Part shown: positions 12,323 through 23,220 of the stretch, piece after piece
Position numbering within the stretch: the first letter of the stretch is position 1
Layout: each line of letters starts with the position of its first letter
Assembly (NCBI GenBank): GCA_030686995.1
Contig: CM060680.1
Location: 204,277,322 to 204,341,321, forward strand
Direction: 5' to 3'
Source of the DNA: Artemisia argyi
Lineage: Eukaryota > Streptophyta > Magnoliopsida > Asterales > Asteraceae
DNA: 64,000 bases
Position numbers and translations under genes: made by a program
The notes under the pieces: model-generated
What the model was told of the DNA's origin: nothing
What the model saw: only the letters and a program-made list of their open reading frames with translations
Databases searched by the model: none

Positions 12323-13669
12323 TGATGAGGCAAAAAATGATCCGTTTTTAGGGGGTCATTTAAGCCCGAATCCGACTTTATTTGATCAAATATTGCCCTA
12401 AATCGTTCCTTTTGTGATTTTAGGTACTTGGAGAGTGAATTCTGGAAAAGAAGCCATTTTGGACGTTTTTGGAGCATAAAAGTGAAGAAAACGGCAAAGT
12501 CTCAATTTTCCATGCTGGAACAGTACATGAAGGCGTCAAGAGTAAACTCATGACGGCGTCAAACCCCAAGAATTAAAATCCGTAGCTCATGACGGCGTCA
12601 CACAGGGCGTCAGAAGTAGATCAAGGCCGTCCGAGGAAGTATTTGGCCGCGAGATGACGGCGTCACACCTTTGTTCTTGACGCCGTCACCCCTATTTTCC
12701 TATATATAGTTTTCTAGTTTTTCACATTAAAAGAGAGAAGTTTTGGAGAAACCTTAAAGACGATTTTGGTGCAACTTTTACAGGTTTTTCAAGGGTTCCA
12801 AACCCTTGATACCTTGTATTGTAATTGAGATAAGTGTTCTTCTAATTCAATCAATATGTCTACGTGTTGGTTGTCTATATCTTGTTCTTGTCTCAATTCC
12901 ATTATGCTAGGCTAGATCTCTTTTGTGTTTGCTTAGATCTAATGAAACCTAGATATTGATTATGTGTTGATTACTTGTTTATTCTTGTCTTGGATGAATG
13001 ATTTTATATGTTAGGCTTAAGAAAACTGGCAGATCTCCAAATGGTAACATGCTTGAACGTCTTAAGAAACATGAACCGAGGCGTACTAGGTCTTTATTGG
13101 TTGTATTTAATGCATGAGCCATTGTTTACAATCCCTATAGTTGTGCTGGGCATGGTGTAGGAGGAGATAAGAGCTCATAGAATTGGGTAGTTATGTATGC
13201 CACCCCATGAATGGTATTAAGGAATACAATCCGTCATCCATGCAATTATAACAAGTAATTAACGTGTAAAAGATATCTAGGGAGTAGTGAAATCTAAGTA
13301 AACACATTTTCTCCAATTACTGCTCACAACCTTAGTATAAATTAGTTTATTTTCATTTTTAGTATTTTATTTTGATTGCATCTTAGTTTTGGGTTAGTTG
13401 AATAGCAACTAATTCCGCCCACTCTTTCAAAACCCCGAGATTTTAATTGCTTTCTAAAAAATATAAAAACACAAAAATAATCATCCCTCATCTTTAGAAC
13501 TAGTAATTAGGCTTTCTAATCCTAGCGACACTATTCCTAAGCTGAACGATCAATCCCCCGGTACTTGTCACTATACTATACTACAACGATCAGGTACACT
13601 GCCTGGTGGGGGTTGTAAGCTTCTCGAGATCCCTCGAGAGGTAAAGCCTGTTGCGATTCCCACGCATCA
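12323..13669 (+). repeat. Element A 5' LTR
   Basis: It begins TGATGAGGCAAAAAATG and ends CCCACGCATCA, and is the same length as the 3' LTR. It carries the TGACGGCGTCA array and TATA box described separately. Confidence 0.95.
12531..12709 (+). promoter_or_regulatory. LTR promoter: TGACGGCGTCA array plus TATA box
   Basis: Full palindromes TGACG-S-CGTCA lie at 12551, 12590, 12655 and 12678, with extra GGCGTCA half-sites at about 12533 and 12605. The TATA box CTATATATAG (12700-12709) starts 12 bp after the last copy. TGACG is the core of plant TGA/bZIP (as-1-like) sites; the use of these sites is inferred. The same arrangement occurs in the LTRs of B and C. Confidence 0.6.
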
Positions 13670-13675
13670 AGTTTT

Positions 13676-13694
13676 TGCCGCCGCAGCCCGGGGA
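13676..13694 (+). other. Element A primer binding site
   Basis: TGCCGCCGCAGCCCGGGGA lies six bases after the LTR. It matches the element C site except for one G-to-C change at its third base. The form is close to the tRNA-Asp type of site known from Athila/Tat elements. Confidence 0.6.
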
Positions 13695-13841
13695 ATAGTT
13701 ATTGTCTGGGTTAGAGTTTCTTTTTATTAGGTCTACTTGCTAGATTCCTTTCTAGTAAGACTTTATTTTTTATTTTTAGGTCTTCTTTAGTCTATCTTAT
13801 TTCTTCGTGCTTTTGTTCGTAACTCTTTACCATCCGACATC

Positions 13842-14927
13842 ATGGAAGGTGGTAACATCTTTGAACCCATCATCCCACCACAACAAAACCCACCATTAGA
13901 ACCCCTTAGGCCCCGAACCTTAGGAGAGTACTCCCGACCTAGCCACCAAGGCTACCGAAACACCATTGAGCTCACCGGAGCCAATGTGACCCCCTTGCGA
14001 TCCGACACCATCCGGTTGGTGCAAAGCGGATGTGCATTCCATGGACTTCGTTCCGAAGATCCAAACCAACATCTTAAGGACTTTCTCAAAATCGTAGATT
14101 CCATAGACCTAGGTGTTGAAACTAGAGAGACTACCCGTTTACGCCTATTCCAATTCTCTCTACGGGATCAAGCTAGTCAATGGCTTGAGCGTTTACCCGC
14201 GGGATCCATCACCACATGGGATGATCTCACCACTCGTTTCCTTGCTCAATTTTTCCCACCGGGGAGAACTACTAATCTTAGAAATGACATCTTGATGTTC
14301 CAACAACGTCAAAATGAATCTCTTTATGAAGCATGGATTCGTTTCAAGGACTTACTCCAAAAAGTCGCTCATCATGGCATAGATCTTTGGCTCCAAGTCC
14401 AAATTTTTTATGACCATATCGACATCTCCACGAGGCGAGCCATTGACCAATCGGCCGGTGGTAAGCTACGTGATCTTAGTGCGGAACAATCATGGGAACT
14501 CATAGAAGATCTTGCTCTCTATGACAACGAAAGTTGGAACGATCCCCGTGACTTGAACAAAACGGTCAAGGCAATATCTTTGCCTTCGAACAACTCTAGC
14601 ACTCCCGATCGTAGGATCATGGAACTTGAAGGTCGAGTCAAGTCTCTCATGAAATCTTACGAAGCTCAAAAACCTTCAAGCCAAGTAAGCAGAATTGCTT
14701 CTACATGCAAACTATGCAATGGCCCTCATGAGACCCATAACTGCATGGAACTTCCAAAACGTGCTTATAACGAATTCACATCATCACACGTAGGTCAGGG
14801 TCCTCGAACTTCTGCTGAAGCCTATGAGGCATGGAAGGATAAACCTAATTTTAGAGGGTTCCAAACGCGAAGCGTATCCTTCAATGACTCCTCACCACTC
14901 ACCTGGTCCGAGCATTTTCCATCATAA
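13842..14927 (+). CDS. Element A Gag (capsid) protein, 361 aa
   Basis: The frame starts at ATG (MEGGNIFEP), a start shared with element C. It holds a retrotransposon gag core: TRLRLFQFSLRDQASQWLERL, FLAQFFPPGR and YEAWIRFKDLL at about residues 95-180. A short knuckle-like motif CKLCNGPHETHNC (C-X2-C-X3-H-X4-C) follows at about residue 287, one residue shorter than a standard zinc knuckle. Such proteins form the particle that packages the element RNA. The frame ends at TAA (14925-14927), but the same frame stays open on the other side, so this stop probably cut an originally longer Gag-protease protein. Confidence 0.88.
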   Translation: MEGGNIFEPIIPPQQNPPLEPLRPRTLGEYSRPSHQGYRNTIELTGANVTPLRSDTIRLVQSGCAFHGLRSEDPNQHLKDFLKIVDSIDLGVETRETTRLRLFQFSLRDQASQWLERLPAGSITTWDDLTTRFLAQFFPPGRTTNLRNDILMFQQRQNESLYEAWIRFKDLLQKVAHHGIDLWLQVQIFYDHIDISTRRAIDQSAGGKLRDLSAEQSWELIEDLALYDNESWNDPRDLNKTVKAISLPSNNSSTPDRRIMELEGRVKSLMKSYEAQKPSSQVSRIASTCKLCNGPHETHNCMELPKRAYNEFTSSHVGQGPRTSAEAYEAWKDKPNFRGFQTRSVSFNDSSPLTWSEHFPS

Positions 14928-16598
14928 GGCATTCCTAGGCAAAGCTGTGAAGATACTTTAAAAAAATTCATTCTATCTCAAGAACTACAGCTCGCTACGC
15001 TCGAGGCCAAATTTAAACAACAGCAGGCTGATGTAAACAACAAGATTTGTAATCTGTTGACTGCTATCAAAGAGCATATTGATAATAAGCCTATTCACGT
15101 TGATGAGGTTAAATCTGCTACCGTCATGAGCCCACCAGCCTCCCCTGTAAAAATAAAAAGCCCTAGCAAGTTATTCAAACATCTATCTCCTAACGGAAAA
15201 GAACCTGTCAACTCCCCTGGACCAATCCACTTCGTAAACACCATCACCACAATATCCGCTTCAACATCCAACCCAACCCAACAACAAACTAACAAATTCA
15301 GTCAGACAGCAAAAGATGAGACCTCAAGGGTTGACCATGCTTCGGCAAGGAAACCTACCGACTCACCCGAACAATACACCGCGCAAGAATCCGGCAAACC
15401 GGATGAAGGGAAAGAGAAATCAGAAGAGCATGAGAGAGATCCAACCATTTTGGGTAAATCTATTATAGAAGAACCCGAGAGGAAAATGGAGGATGTTATT
15501 AGTGTGGGTAGCAATCAGACTAAAGAAAGTAACCCTAAAGTTTTCAAGATCCCCTGTACCATTAAGGAAAAGCTCTTAACCGATAGTCATATAGATCCTA
15601 GCTTCCCAGTCAACATAATCCCCCTTTCCCTATACCACAAAACCTTCCCTGAGCACATTACGTGCGAGAGAGTAATAGAAAATTTATCAATTAGGATTGG
15701 AGAGCTTGTTTACAATACTGACCTCACCGTGGTTGATGACGTGGACCCTCTCACCAATCAAACGTTAACCAACCTTGTCCTTGGGATACCATTTATCAAT
15801 GAATCGGGAGTAATCCTTGATGAGAAAGATGGTAGTGTAGTACTCACCAATGGTGTTAGGAAGGTAATTTTTCGTAGGGATAGTGAGGAGGTGTACGAAT
15901 ATCGTCCCTCTCTTGAGGGGAATATATATGGGTCAAAGGATGGAGAGTTAGGGAAGATAAGACGACGTGATCCGAATAATCTCAAAATCCCCTGCATGAT
16001 TGGTCATAAATACTTCGATAACATATACATTAATGTATTCCTGCCAAAGAATTTTATGTCATTGTTTCATTATAACAATATCTGCAGATGGGGAATGATT
16101 TACAAGGGAGAGAAAGTGGTTGGTAAGGATCATGAAATCCAGGTGTTCGTAGGAAATATGGCATTCTCTATGGAATTCACGATTGTGGATAGCATAGAGG
16201 ACTATGTCGACCCTAGGTTATCACAAGTCGTCTTTGGAGCACCCTTTTGTGAAATCACTAATTTGATAGCGGATGACTTGAACGGAATCATGACCTTCAC
16301 TGATGGGATTAGGAGGATTTCATACCAAACACCATACAAGAGAAAAGACCTTAAGGAAATAGATTGCGACGGGCTTGATATGATGAGCTCCCAACTTATC
16401 TTGTGTGATGAAGATGTTAGGAGAGGGTGTAGAAATATTTCTGATTTATCATGTGGATTCTTTAAGAATGTTAGTAAGCTTGGTTCTAAGTATCGACAAG
16501 ATATTTTCGAGTTCGAAGATCCGAAGTACTTGCACTATGAAAGCGATACTAGTTTAAAAGACGACCTAGAGAGTGGAACCAATGATGAAATCACGTAG
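14928..16598 (+). CDS. Element A second frame: Gag tail plus two degenerate retropepsin-like domains
   Basis: This frame is in phase with the gag frame and separated from it by one TAA. It opens with a coiled segment (about residues 10-45) like those in B and C, then a Pro/Ser- and Glu-rich linker. Two retropepsin-like units follow at about residues 205-316 and 352-468. Each has an IPC.I opening, a hydrophobic core and a late (V/L).G.PF turn (LVLGIPF, VVFGAPF). The catalytic D-[ST]-G is missing from both; the equivalent stretches read HIDPSFPVN and YINVFLPKN. Family proteases cut the polyprotein, but these should be inactive. It ends in DLESGTNDEIT, exactly as element B does. Confidence 0.75.
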   Translation, partial: GIPRQSCEDTLKKFILSQELQLATLEAKFKQQQADVNNKICNLLTAIKEHIDNKPIHVDEVKSATVMSPPASPVKIKSPSKLFKHLSPNGKEPVNSPGPIHFVNTITTISASTSNPTQQQTNKFSQTAKDETSRVDHASARKPTDSPEQYTAQESGKPDEGKEKSEEHERDPTILGKSIIEEPERKMEDVISVGSNQTKESNPKVFKIPCTIKEKLLTDSHIDPSFPVNIIPLSLYHKTFPEHITCERVIENLSIRIGELVYNTDLTVVDDVDPLTNQTLTNLVLGIPFINESGVILDEKDGSVVLTNGVRKVIFRRDSEEVYEYRPSLEGNIYGSKDGELGKIRRRDPNNLKIPCMIGHKYFDNIYINVFLPKNFMSLFHYNNICRWGMIYKGEKVVGKDHEIQVFVGNMAFSMEFTIVDSIEDYVDPRLSQVVFGAPFCEITNLIADDLNGIMTFTDGIRRISYQTPYKRKDLKEIDCDGLDMMSSQLILCDEDVRRGCRNISDLSCGFFKNVSKLGSKYRQDIFEFEDPKYLHYESDTSLKDDLESGTNDEIT

Positions 16599-18450
16599 TA
16601 ACCCATGACCTTGAGTCTAGCTACAAGACTCGTAAATAAAGAAAAGCGCTTCTTGGGAGGCAACCCATGTTTTGTGTGATTTTATTTGTTTGTTTGTTAT
16701 TTGCTTCCGTATGCATGTTTTATTTTTATTGTTGGTTGATCATGTTTCTCAATTAAAATGTGGAAATACTTTACTTTGTTGTTTAGCCTAGTCTTAACTC
16801 CACCTAGAAGTATTTTTGCAAAAGATAAGTGTAAGGGGAAACCCCAAATATGTTTTTAAGAAACAAACCGATCATGATTCTCCACAATATTAAATGAGCA
16901 TGTATATTCATATTTGTTAGAGTCAAATGCTTGTATTGAGTCATAATGAAGTTTTGCAGGATTTTCCAGGAAGTAGGACCAAGTTTTTCCAGAAATTTCC
17001 CGGAAACTTAGCATAAGAATTTCTGCAGGTCCATTCTGACGGCGTCAGAGGATTACTCTTGACGGCGTCAGGAGTTAAAATCTGGAAATTTTACCGGTTT
17101 TGTTTTTCTAACGGAGTCTTATGGTTTTTGTGGATTATTAAGTTTTATAATCTCCAGGAGATCTGCAAACTTCATTCCACAAGCATTATATCTTACTTTG
17201 TTTTCTAGGATTTAGTAACTTATATAGGATGCCGCCGATTTTACGCGAGGTTGTCTTGTCTATTTTCTCAGGTTTTACAGGTTATGTATGACAAGAAGAT
17301 GATTTATATTTTGGAAGGGAAGCTTTAATTGTTTCATTTTCTTGGAGGAAGATTTAACCTGGCCAACCTATAATCCATACCGAGCGAATCAGGGGAGTAT
17401 TTGATTTCATTCTTTTTACTTTTTAACTTTTACATTCTTTACTTGAACATTGGGGACAATGTTCATCTTAAGTGTAAGGGGAGGGTAAAAAGATGATACC
17501 TTACATATGCACTTTCGCTTGAGTTTGTCTTGTTTGATAGTAGATGTGTAATAAAACTATGAGAAATACTTGTTAGTGCAATTTTAGCGCCAAATTTAAA
17601 ATTTTTTACAACACTTAAGAGTGAAACTTTAGCCATAGCAAGCGTCTCATGGATAGGATATTGTATGACTAGCACATAACCGTATATTCAGAAAAATTTT
17701 CCACCCAAAAATGTGAGGTTCGCCTTTAGATTTGATAGGAAAAGCATTTACCATTAGTGCTTATTAGTGTACCGGTAGCATTTAGATTCTAGAACTTGCG
17801 TTAGTGATGCATCCCGAGACCGCTAGTGAGACTACATTCGTGTGGTAGGATTTACTACATGATAAGAGGCATTAGGATAACCCTTGTGTTAAACCCGTAT
17901 TATAATTACTTGACCATTTAAGTCATATTACTTTGCTAGTTAAGTCAACTAATTATTCCCACACCCTTAGCGTTGTACTCAATTTTAGTACACGAAACCC
18001 CTAGTACACCCCTCCGAGCCTATCTTTTCGTTTCTAACATTAAGCATTTTACTTAAAGGATGAATTTGTTACACCCCACTTAAATGTACACCCAAATCGC
18101 CTTAGCCTTCCGTGTATGCGCTCATTTTTAGTGCATTATTGTTAATTGTTAAACCCTAAGTTAACTTTCTAATTGATTACATGGTTGCTAAGTCGAGTCA
18201 TATCCTTGTACATATTGTTTTGGGACGATTGGGACACATGGGTAAGTACTTATTTTATGGAGTAATGGGGAAGAACATCATTTATTACCCCCATATGTAC
18301 GTTAATCTTAAAAGTGCTCCAAGTGTTTTGATTTTCTTAATTCGAGTCATTAGATTAATTTATTGTAAAGTATGTAAAGATTCAAGTGTAAGGGGAATGC
18401 TCAATCCCCTATGATGTATTATTTTGGATGGTAGGGTAAGAGTGTATGCA

Positions 18451-18496
<46 letters not shown>

Positions 18497-19108
18497 AGAA
18501 AAAGAAAAAAAAAATCAAGAAAAAGAAAAAAAAATAGAAAAAGGAAAAAGAGAAAAAACATACGGACTACCATCCCGTTTCATTCTATGTTCATTTTATG
18601 TTTTTGTTATTTTTCATTTATTAGTTTAAGTCGAGTCTAGTCTTGGCTTAGCAACGCCATCTTGTACATGTAATTAACCAAGACTGTTAACTCGCCACCA
18701 GTAAAACTTCCTTTATCCAACAAAACCGTGTAATTCATATCCCTATACCTAACATTACAACCCTTTAAAAGACCTCTTTGATAATTTATCCTAGGTGCTT
18801 ACGCCATGTGGTGGAGGTTTGATCCTTTCCCAAGCCTATGGTAATCTATTTTGCTATGACAGGTAGTGAGAGATATCTTCCATTTCCATAATGTTATATT
18901 ACTTTATTACACCCGAGAGATGTGAGTATCTAAACACTATTTGTGAGGTGCTAGTGTATGACCTCCGTGTTTGTCTATTGGTCTTTAGTGGAACGATTAT
19001 TTGTTGTAATTACTTTTATATTAGTGTTAAATGACCCCTAACTTGTCTTTTGAGTAGAATAAAAGCGCATTTGCTTGAGGACAAGCAAATCTCAAGTGTA
19101 AGGGTATA
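16599..19108 (+). other. Element A 3' noncoding region with hairpin/polypurine modules
   Basis: About 2.5 kb without a gene is shared almost base for base with B (39956-42447) and C (54027-56526). It contains two TGACGGCGTCA copies (17037, 17060) and a long A run (about 18450-18493). Hairpin GAACATTG/CAATGTTC (17445-17464) is followed by AAGTGTAAGGGGAGGG. Hairpin TTTGCTTG/CAAGCAAA (19070-19089) is followed by CAAGTGTAAGGGTATA, which abuts the 3' LTR and is the functional polypurine tract. Further AAGTGTAAGGGG copies lie near 16828 and 18381. Confidence 0.75.
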
Positions 19109-20455
19109 TGATGAGGCGAAAAATGATCCGTTTTTAGGGGGTCATTTAAGCCCGAATCCGACTTTATTTGATCAATTATTGCCGTAAATCGTTCATTTTG
19201 TGATTTTAGGTACTTGGAGAGTGAATTCTGGAAAAAAAGCCATTTTGGACGTTTTTGGAGCATAAAAGTGAAGAAAACGGCAAAGTCTCAATTTTCCATG
19301 CTGGAACAGTACATGAAGGCGTCAAGAGTAAACTCATGACGGCGTCAAACCCCAAGAATTAAAATCCGTAGCTCATGACGGCGTCACACAGGGCGTCAGA
19401 AGTAGATCAAGGCCGTCCGAGGAAGTATTTGGCCGCGAGATGACGGCGTCACACCTTTGTTCTTGACGCCGTCACCCCTATTTTCCTATATATAGTTTTC
19501 TAGTTTTTCACATTAAAAGAGAGAAGTTTTGGAGAAACCTTAAAGACGATTTTGGTGCAACTTTTACAGGTTTTTCAAGGGTTCCAAACCCTTGATACCT
19601 TGTATTGTAATTGAGATAAGTGTTCTTCTAATTCAATCAATATGTCTACGTGTTGGTTGTCTATATCTTGTTCTTGTCTCAATTCCATTATGCTAGGCTA
19701 GATCTCTTTTGTGTTTGCTTAGATCTAATGAAACCTAGATATTGATTATGTGTTGATTACTTGTTTATTCTTGTCTTGGATGAATGATTTTATATGTTAG
19801 GCTTAAGAAAACTGGCAGATCTCCAAATGGTAACATGCTTGAACGTCTTAAGAAACATGAACCGAGGCGTACTAGGTCTTTATTGGTTGTATTTAATGCA
19901 TGAGCCATTGTTTACAATCCCTATAGTTGTGCTGGGCATGGTGTAGGAGGAGATAAGAGCTCATAGAATTGGGGAGTTATGTATGCCACCCCATGAATGG
20001 TATTAAGGAATACAATCCGTCATCCATGCAATTATAACAAGTAATTAACGTGTAAAAGATATCTAGGGAGTAGTGAAATCTAAGTAAACACATTTTCTCC
20101 AATTACTGCTCACAACCTTAGTATAAATTAGTTTATTTTCATTTTTAGTATTTTATTTTGATTGCATCTTAGTTTTGGGTTAGTTGAATAGCAACTAATT
20201 CCGCCCACTCTTTCAAAACCCCGAGATTTTAATTGCTTTCTAAAAAATATAAAAACACAAAAATAATCATCCCTCATCTTTAGAACTAGTAATTAGGCTT
20301 TCTAATCCTAGCGACACTATTCCTAAGCTGAATGATCAATCCCCCGGTACTTGTCACTAAACTATACTACAACGATCAGGTACACTGCCTGGTGGGGGTT
20401 GTAAGCTTCTCGAGATCCCTCGAGAGGTAAAGCCTGTTGCGATTCCCACGCATCA
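19109..20455 (+). repeat. Element A 3' LTR
   Basis: It is 1347 bp, equal to the 5' LTR, and starts TGATGAGGCGAAAAATG. It is followed directly by the target duplication ACTAC. Confidence 0.95.
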
Positions 20456-21594
20456 ACTACACTACCTAATACTTCATTCTTCTCTTTGCTTGACTTTTAT
20501 AGATCCTGGGGTATCACTTTCTCTTTCCCACTCTCTTTTTAGCCCTTGGATAACTTGAAACAATCTTGACCGTTTGATTTCTTTTTGGCGGGAAAGAGGG
20601 TCAAAGGCAGTTGTGGGGGTAACTTGGAAATACTTGTGCTCAATTAATGAGGTTTGTGATTTAGTGTGAGGTGGAGGGATAAGGTATGGGAGTGCTGAGG
20701 TGGAGGAGGGGGGAGGTGAAGTGTTGCAGTGGTTTAGCAGGCTGCTAGTGGGAAGGGAAGAGGTGGTCAATGGTTGGGGTTGACTGGGGGGAAAGTAATA
20801 TAAACGGGGTGTTTTGTTTTTGTGGGGTTGGGCTTGGTGTTGGTTGGTGGGCTGGGAAATGGGAGGTATAAGGTGGGCTAGTTTGTGTTTGGGTTGGTAC
20901 TTAGATTTGGTTGTAGTAATAAAAAGAAAAGGGTCCGGTTGGTATTTGAAATTAAGCACAAGGACCAAAAATGTAATTTCAGAAAAACCATGGACTGATT
21001 TTGAAACTTTCCCAAAGTACAAGTGAGGACAAAACTTGCCATTTTCCAAAATCCAAGGACTTACATGATATTTTCCAAATTTAAATTTCCCGGGGACCAA
21101 TTTTGCAAAATTCCAAACTACGGGGACCAAACATGTAAATTTCCCAAACTTTCATCCCAAGGACTAAAAATGACTTTTGTGATTTCCCAAAGACCATATT
21201 TGACTTTTTCTCAAAAATTGCACTCCCAGGGACCAAAACTGCCAAAGTCTGAATGTGCAGGGACTAAACTTGTAAATTTCCAAAACTTTTGAGATTTTTC
21301 ACCAAAGGACTAAATATGACAACTTATGATTTCAAAAGGACCTTTGGTGATAATTTTCCATATTTTGAATAACCAGGGACTAGTTTTGACATTTTATGAA
21401 AGTTGGGGGACTGAAACTGCCAATTTTGCAAACTTTGTACGTTTTTCATTTGTTTTTACTCATTTTGCATCTAAAACATATAAAACACAATTTTGAAATA
21501 TTTTCAGTATTTTGATGCATTTCTGAGTGTTTTTGTATGTTTTGCAGTTCAGATTTGACCAAAAATGATGAGTGTTTGAGCACTTATCAAAACC

Positions 21595-21956
21595 CGAAAC
21601 CTTAAATAACAAATCAACTCTCTCGAACCGAAATCGTTCCAAATAATAAAAAATCTCGTGATACGTTCCAAAAATATATCTATCCGAGCCAATATTAAAA
21701 TAATTAAAATTGTTAGGTTATCCTAGTGCCGGAGTCAATGTAGTGCCAAATAATGATCTCAAAAATAAATCATCACGAATGAACCAAACCAAACCATTAA
21801 TTAAATAATCGAATTCCATAAATAACGTACGATAAAAATCACATTCCAACGTTCATAAAATATCTCGTCACGATAAACTTTTCAAATATTCCAAAATTAT
21901 AAATTTTAAAGTAATGCGGGTTTTCAAAACGGCTCCCTAATTTGCCAGTTGTCACA
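21595..21956 (-). repeat. Gypsy 3' LTR, proximal part
   Basis: Read on the minus strand, the LTR starts TGTGACAACTGGC at 21956 directly after the purine tract GGCTGGGAGGA (21967-21957). It runs to 21595, where the solo LTR and its target duplication interrupt it. Confidence 0.8.
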
Positions 21957-22008
21957 TCCTCCCAGCCTCAGAAGAAACCCGTCCCGGGTTTCATTCGGAG
22001 CAAACCAT

Positions 22009-23220
22009 CTACGAAGTAAAAAGCTTCAGATATCTCTTGCGAAACTCATCCTCACGTTCCCACGTGAATTCCGGTCCATGCCGCGAATTCCAACGAACTT
22101 TGATGAGCGGAATACGACTTCTCTTAAGTCGTTTAATCTCTCTATCCAGTATCTCAATCGGCTCTTCCACAAAATTCAAACTTTCATCCACACGAATATC
22201 CTTAATTGGTATAACCGGCATTTCATCCGAAAGACACTTCTTCAAATTGCTAACATGAAACACATCATGAACTTTACTCAATTCCGGTGGTAATTCCAAC
22301 CGATAAGCCACGGGCCCAATTCTTTCCAAAATAAGAAATGGTCCAATGTAGCGGGGGTTAAGTTTCCCACGTTTCCCAAAACGTATCACACCCTTCCAAG
22401 GCGAGACTTTCAGCATCACTTTGTCTCCAACCTGGAATTCTAGGGGTTTACGTCTCTGATCGGCGTAACTTTTCTGCCTATCTCTAGCTGCTTGCAATCG
22501 ATCTCGAATTTGCGTTACTTTCTCAGTAGTCTCCAAAATAAGCTCAGGGCCTGTGAGTTGGCTATCTCCAACTTCAGCCCAACCAATAGGTGAACGACAT
22601 TTACGACCATATAAAGCTTCAAATGGTGCAGCTTTAAGACTTGTGTGGTAGCTATTGTTTTAGGAGAACTCCGCAAGGTGTAGATATTTCTCCCAGCCTT
22701 TACCAAAGTCTATTATACATGCACGAAGCATATCCTCCAAAGTCTGAATGGTTCTCTCACTTTGACCATCGGTTTGGGGGTGATATGCAGTACTCATATC
22801 AAGTCTCGTCCCCAAAGCGGTTTGAAGTGATCGCCACAACGTTGATGTAAAGCGGCTGTCGCGATCAGAAATAATCGATATCGGAACTCAATGACGAGAA
22901 ACAATCTCCTTGACATACAACCTCGCAAGTTTGTCAACACTATCATCTTCACTAATCGCCAGGAAATGAGCAGACTTAGTCAAACGATCCACAATTACCC
23001 ATATAGCGTCACAATCGCTAGCTGTCTTTGGTAATTTGGTAATAAAGTCCATCGTAATCCGCTCCCATTTCCAAACCGGGAGTTCTGGCTGCATCAATAA
23101 TCCTGACAGTCTTTGATGTTCGGCTTTAACCTTAGAACATGTCAAACACTTACTAACATACAATGCTATATCACCCTTCATATTTGGCCACCAATATAAC
23201 TTTTTCAAATCCTGGTACAT
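22009..23220 (-). pseudogene. Gypsy integrase with C-terminal chromodomain, two nonsense codons
   Basis: One minus-strand frame covers the zinc-binding part ([11 protein letters not shown]), the catalytic core beginning ([27 protein letters not shown]), the SH3-like C-terminal part ([24 protein letters not shown]) and a chromodomain ([29 protein letters not shown]). Integrase joins element DNA to the genome; the chromodomain is thought to target chromatin. In-frame stops at 22888-22890 and 22660-22662 break it. A one-base deletion near 23210-23220 moves it out of frame with the upstream RNase H. Confidence 0.9.

Larger units (their letters stand above)
12323..20455 (+). mobile_element. Element A: non-autonomous LTR retrotransposon (8133 bp, TSD ACTAC)
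   Basis: Two 1347-bp LTRs (12323-13669 and 19109-20455) flank a gag frame, a protease-like frame and about 2.5 kb of noncoding DNA. Both LTRs start TGATGAGG and end CGCATCA. ACTAC occurs at 12318-12322 and 20456-20460. I count about eight LTR-LTR differences, so it inserted recently. There is no RT, RNase H or integrase. The primer site and 3' hairpin resemble those of Athila/Tat-type elements, which could supply enzymes in trans. Confidence 0.93.
9533..21589 (-). mobile_element. Solo LTR (about 3.9 kb) of a large gypsy element, split by element A
   Basis: The unit starts TGATTGGCTCC at 9533 and ends GAGCACTTATCA at 21589, giving TG..CA ends. It is flanked by AAACC at 9528-9532 and at 21590-21594. 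Removing element A leaves about 3919 bp with no internal coding region, as expected after LTR-LTR recombination. Orientation is inferred from the motif TTTCCCCGGGTCGTTATGTC near 9625, which has a counterpart at the same place in the minus-strand LTR at 35225-38687. The right part (20990-21420) holds degenerate repeats of the form AGGGACCAAAACTG. The large minus-strand frame at 20474-21130 is low-complexity LTR sequence and not a supported gene. Confidence 0.78.

Noticed and set aside
15302..15514. Minus-strand frames within element A second ORF
   Set aside because: They are antisense shadows with Ser/Leu-rich translation.
18446..18640. Lys-rich open frame after an A run; also 41776-41964
   Set aside because: It is a translation of the poly(A)/AAG-rich tract in the shared 3' noncoding region. 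The frame differs between copies A, B and C.
20474..21130. 218-codon minus-strand frame
   Set aside because: It lies within the solo LTR. Composition is Pro/Ser/Thr low complexity, and it is joined to degenerate AGGGACCAAA repeats.
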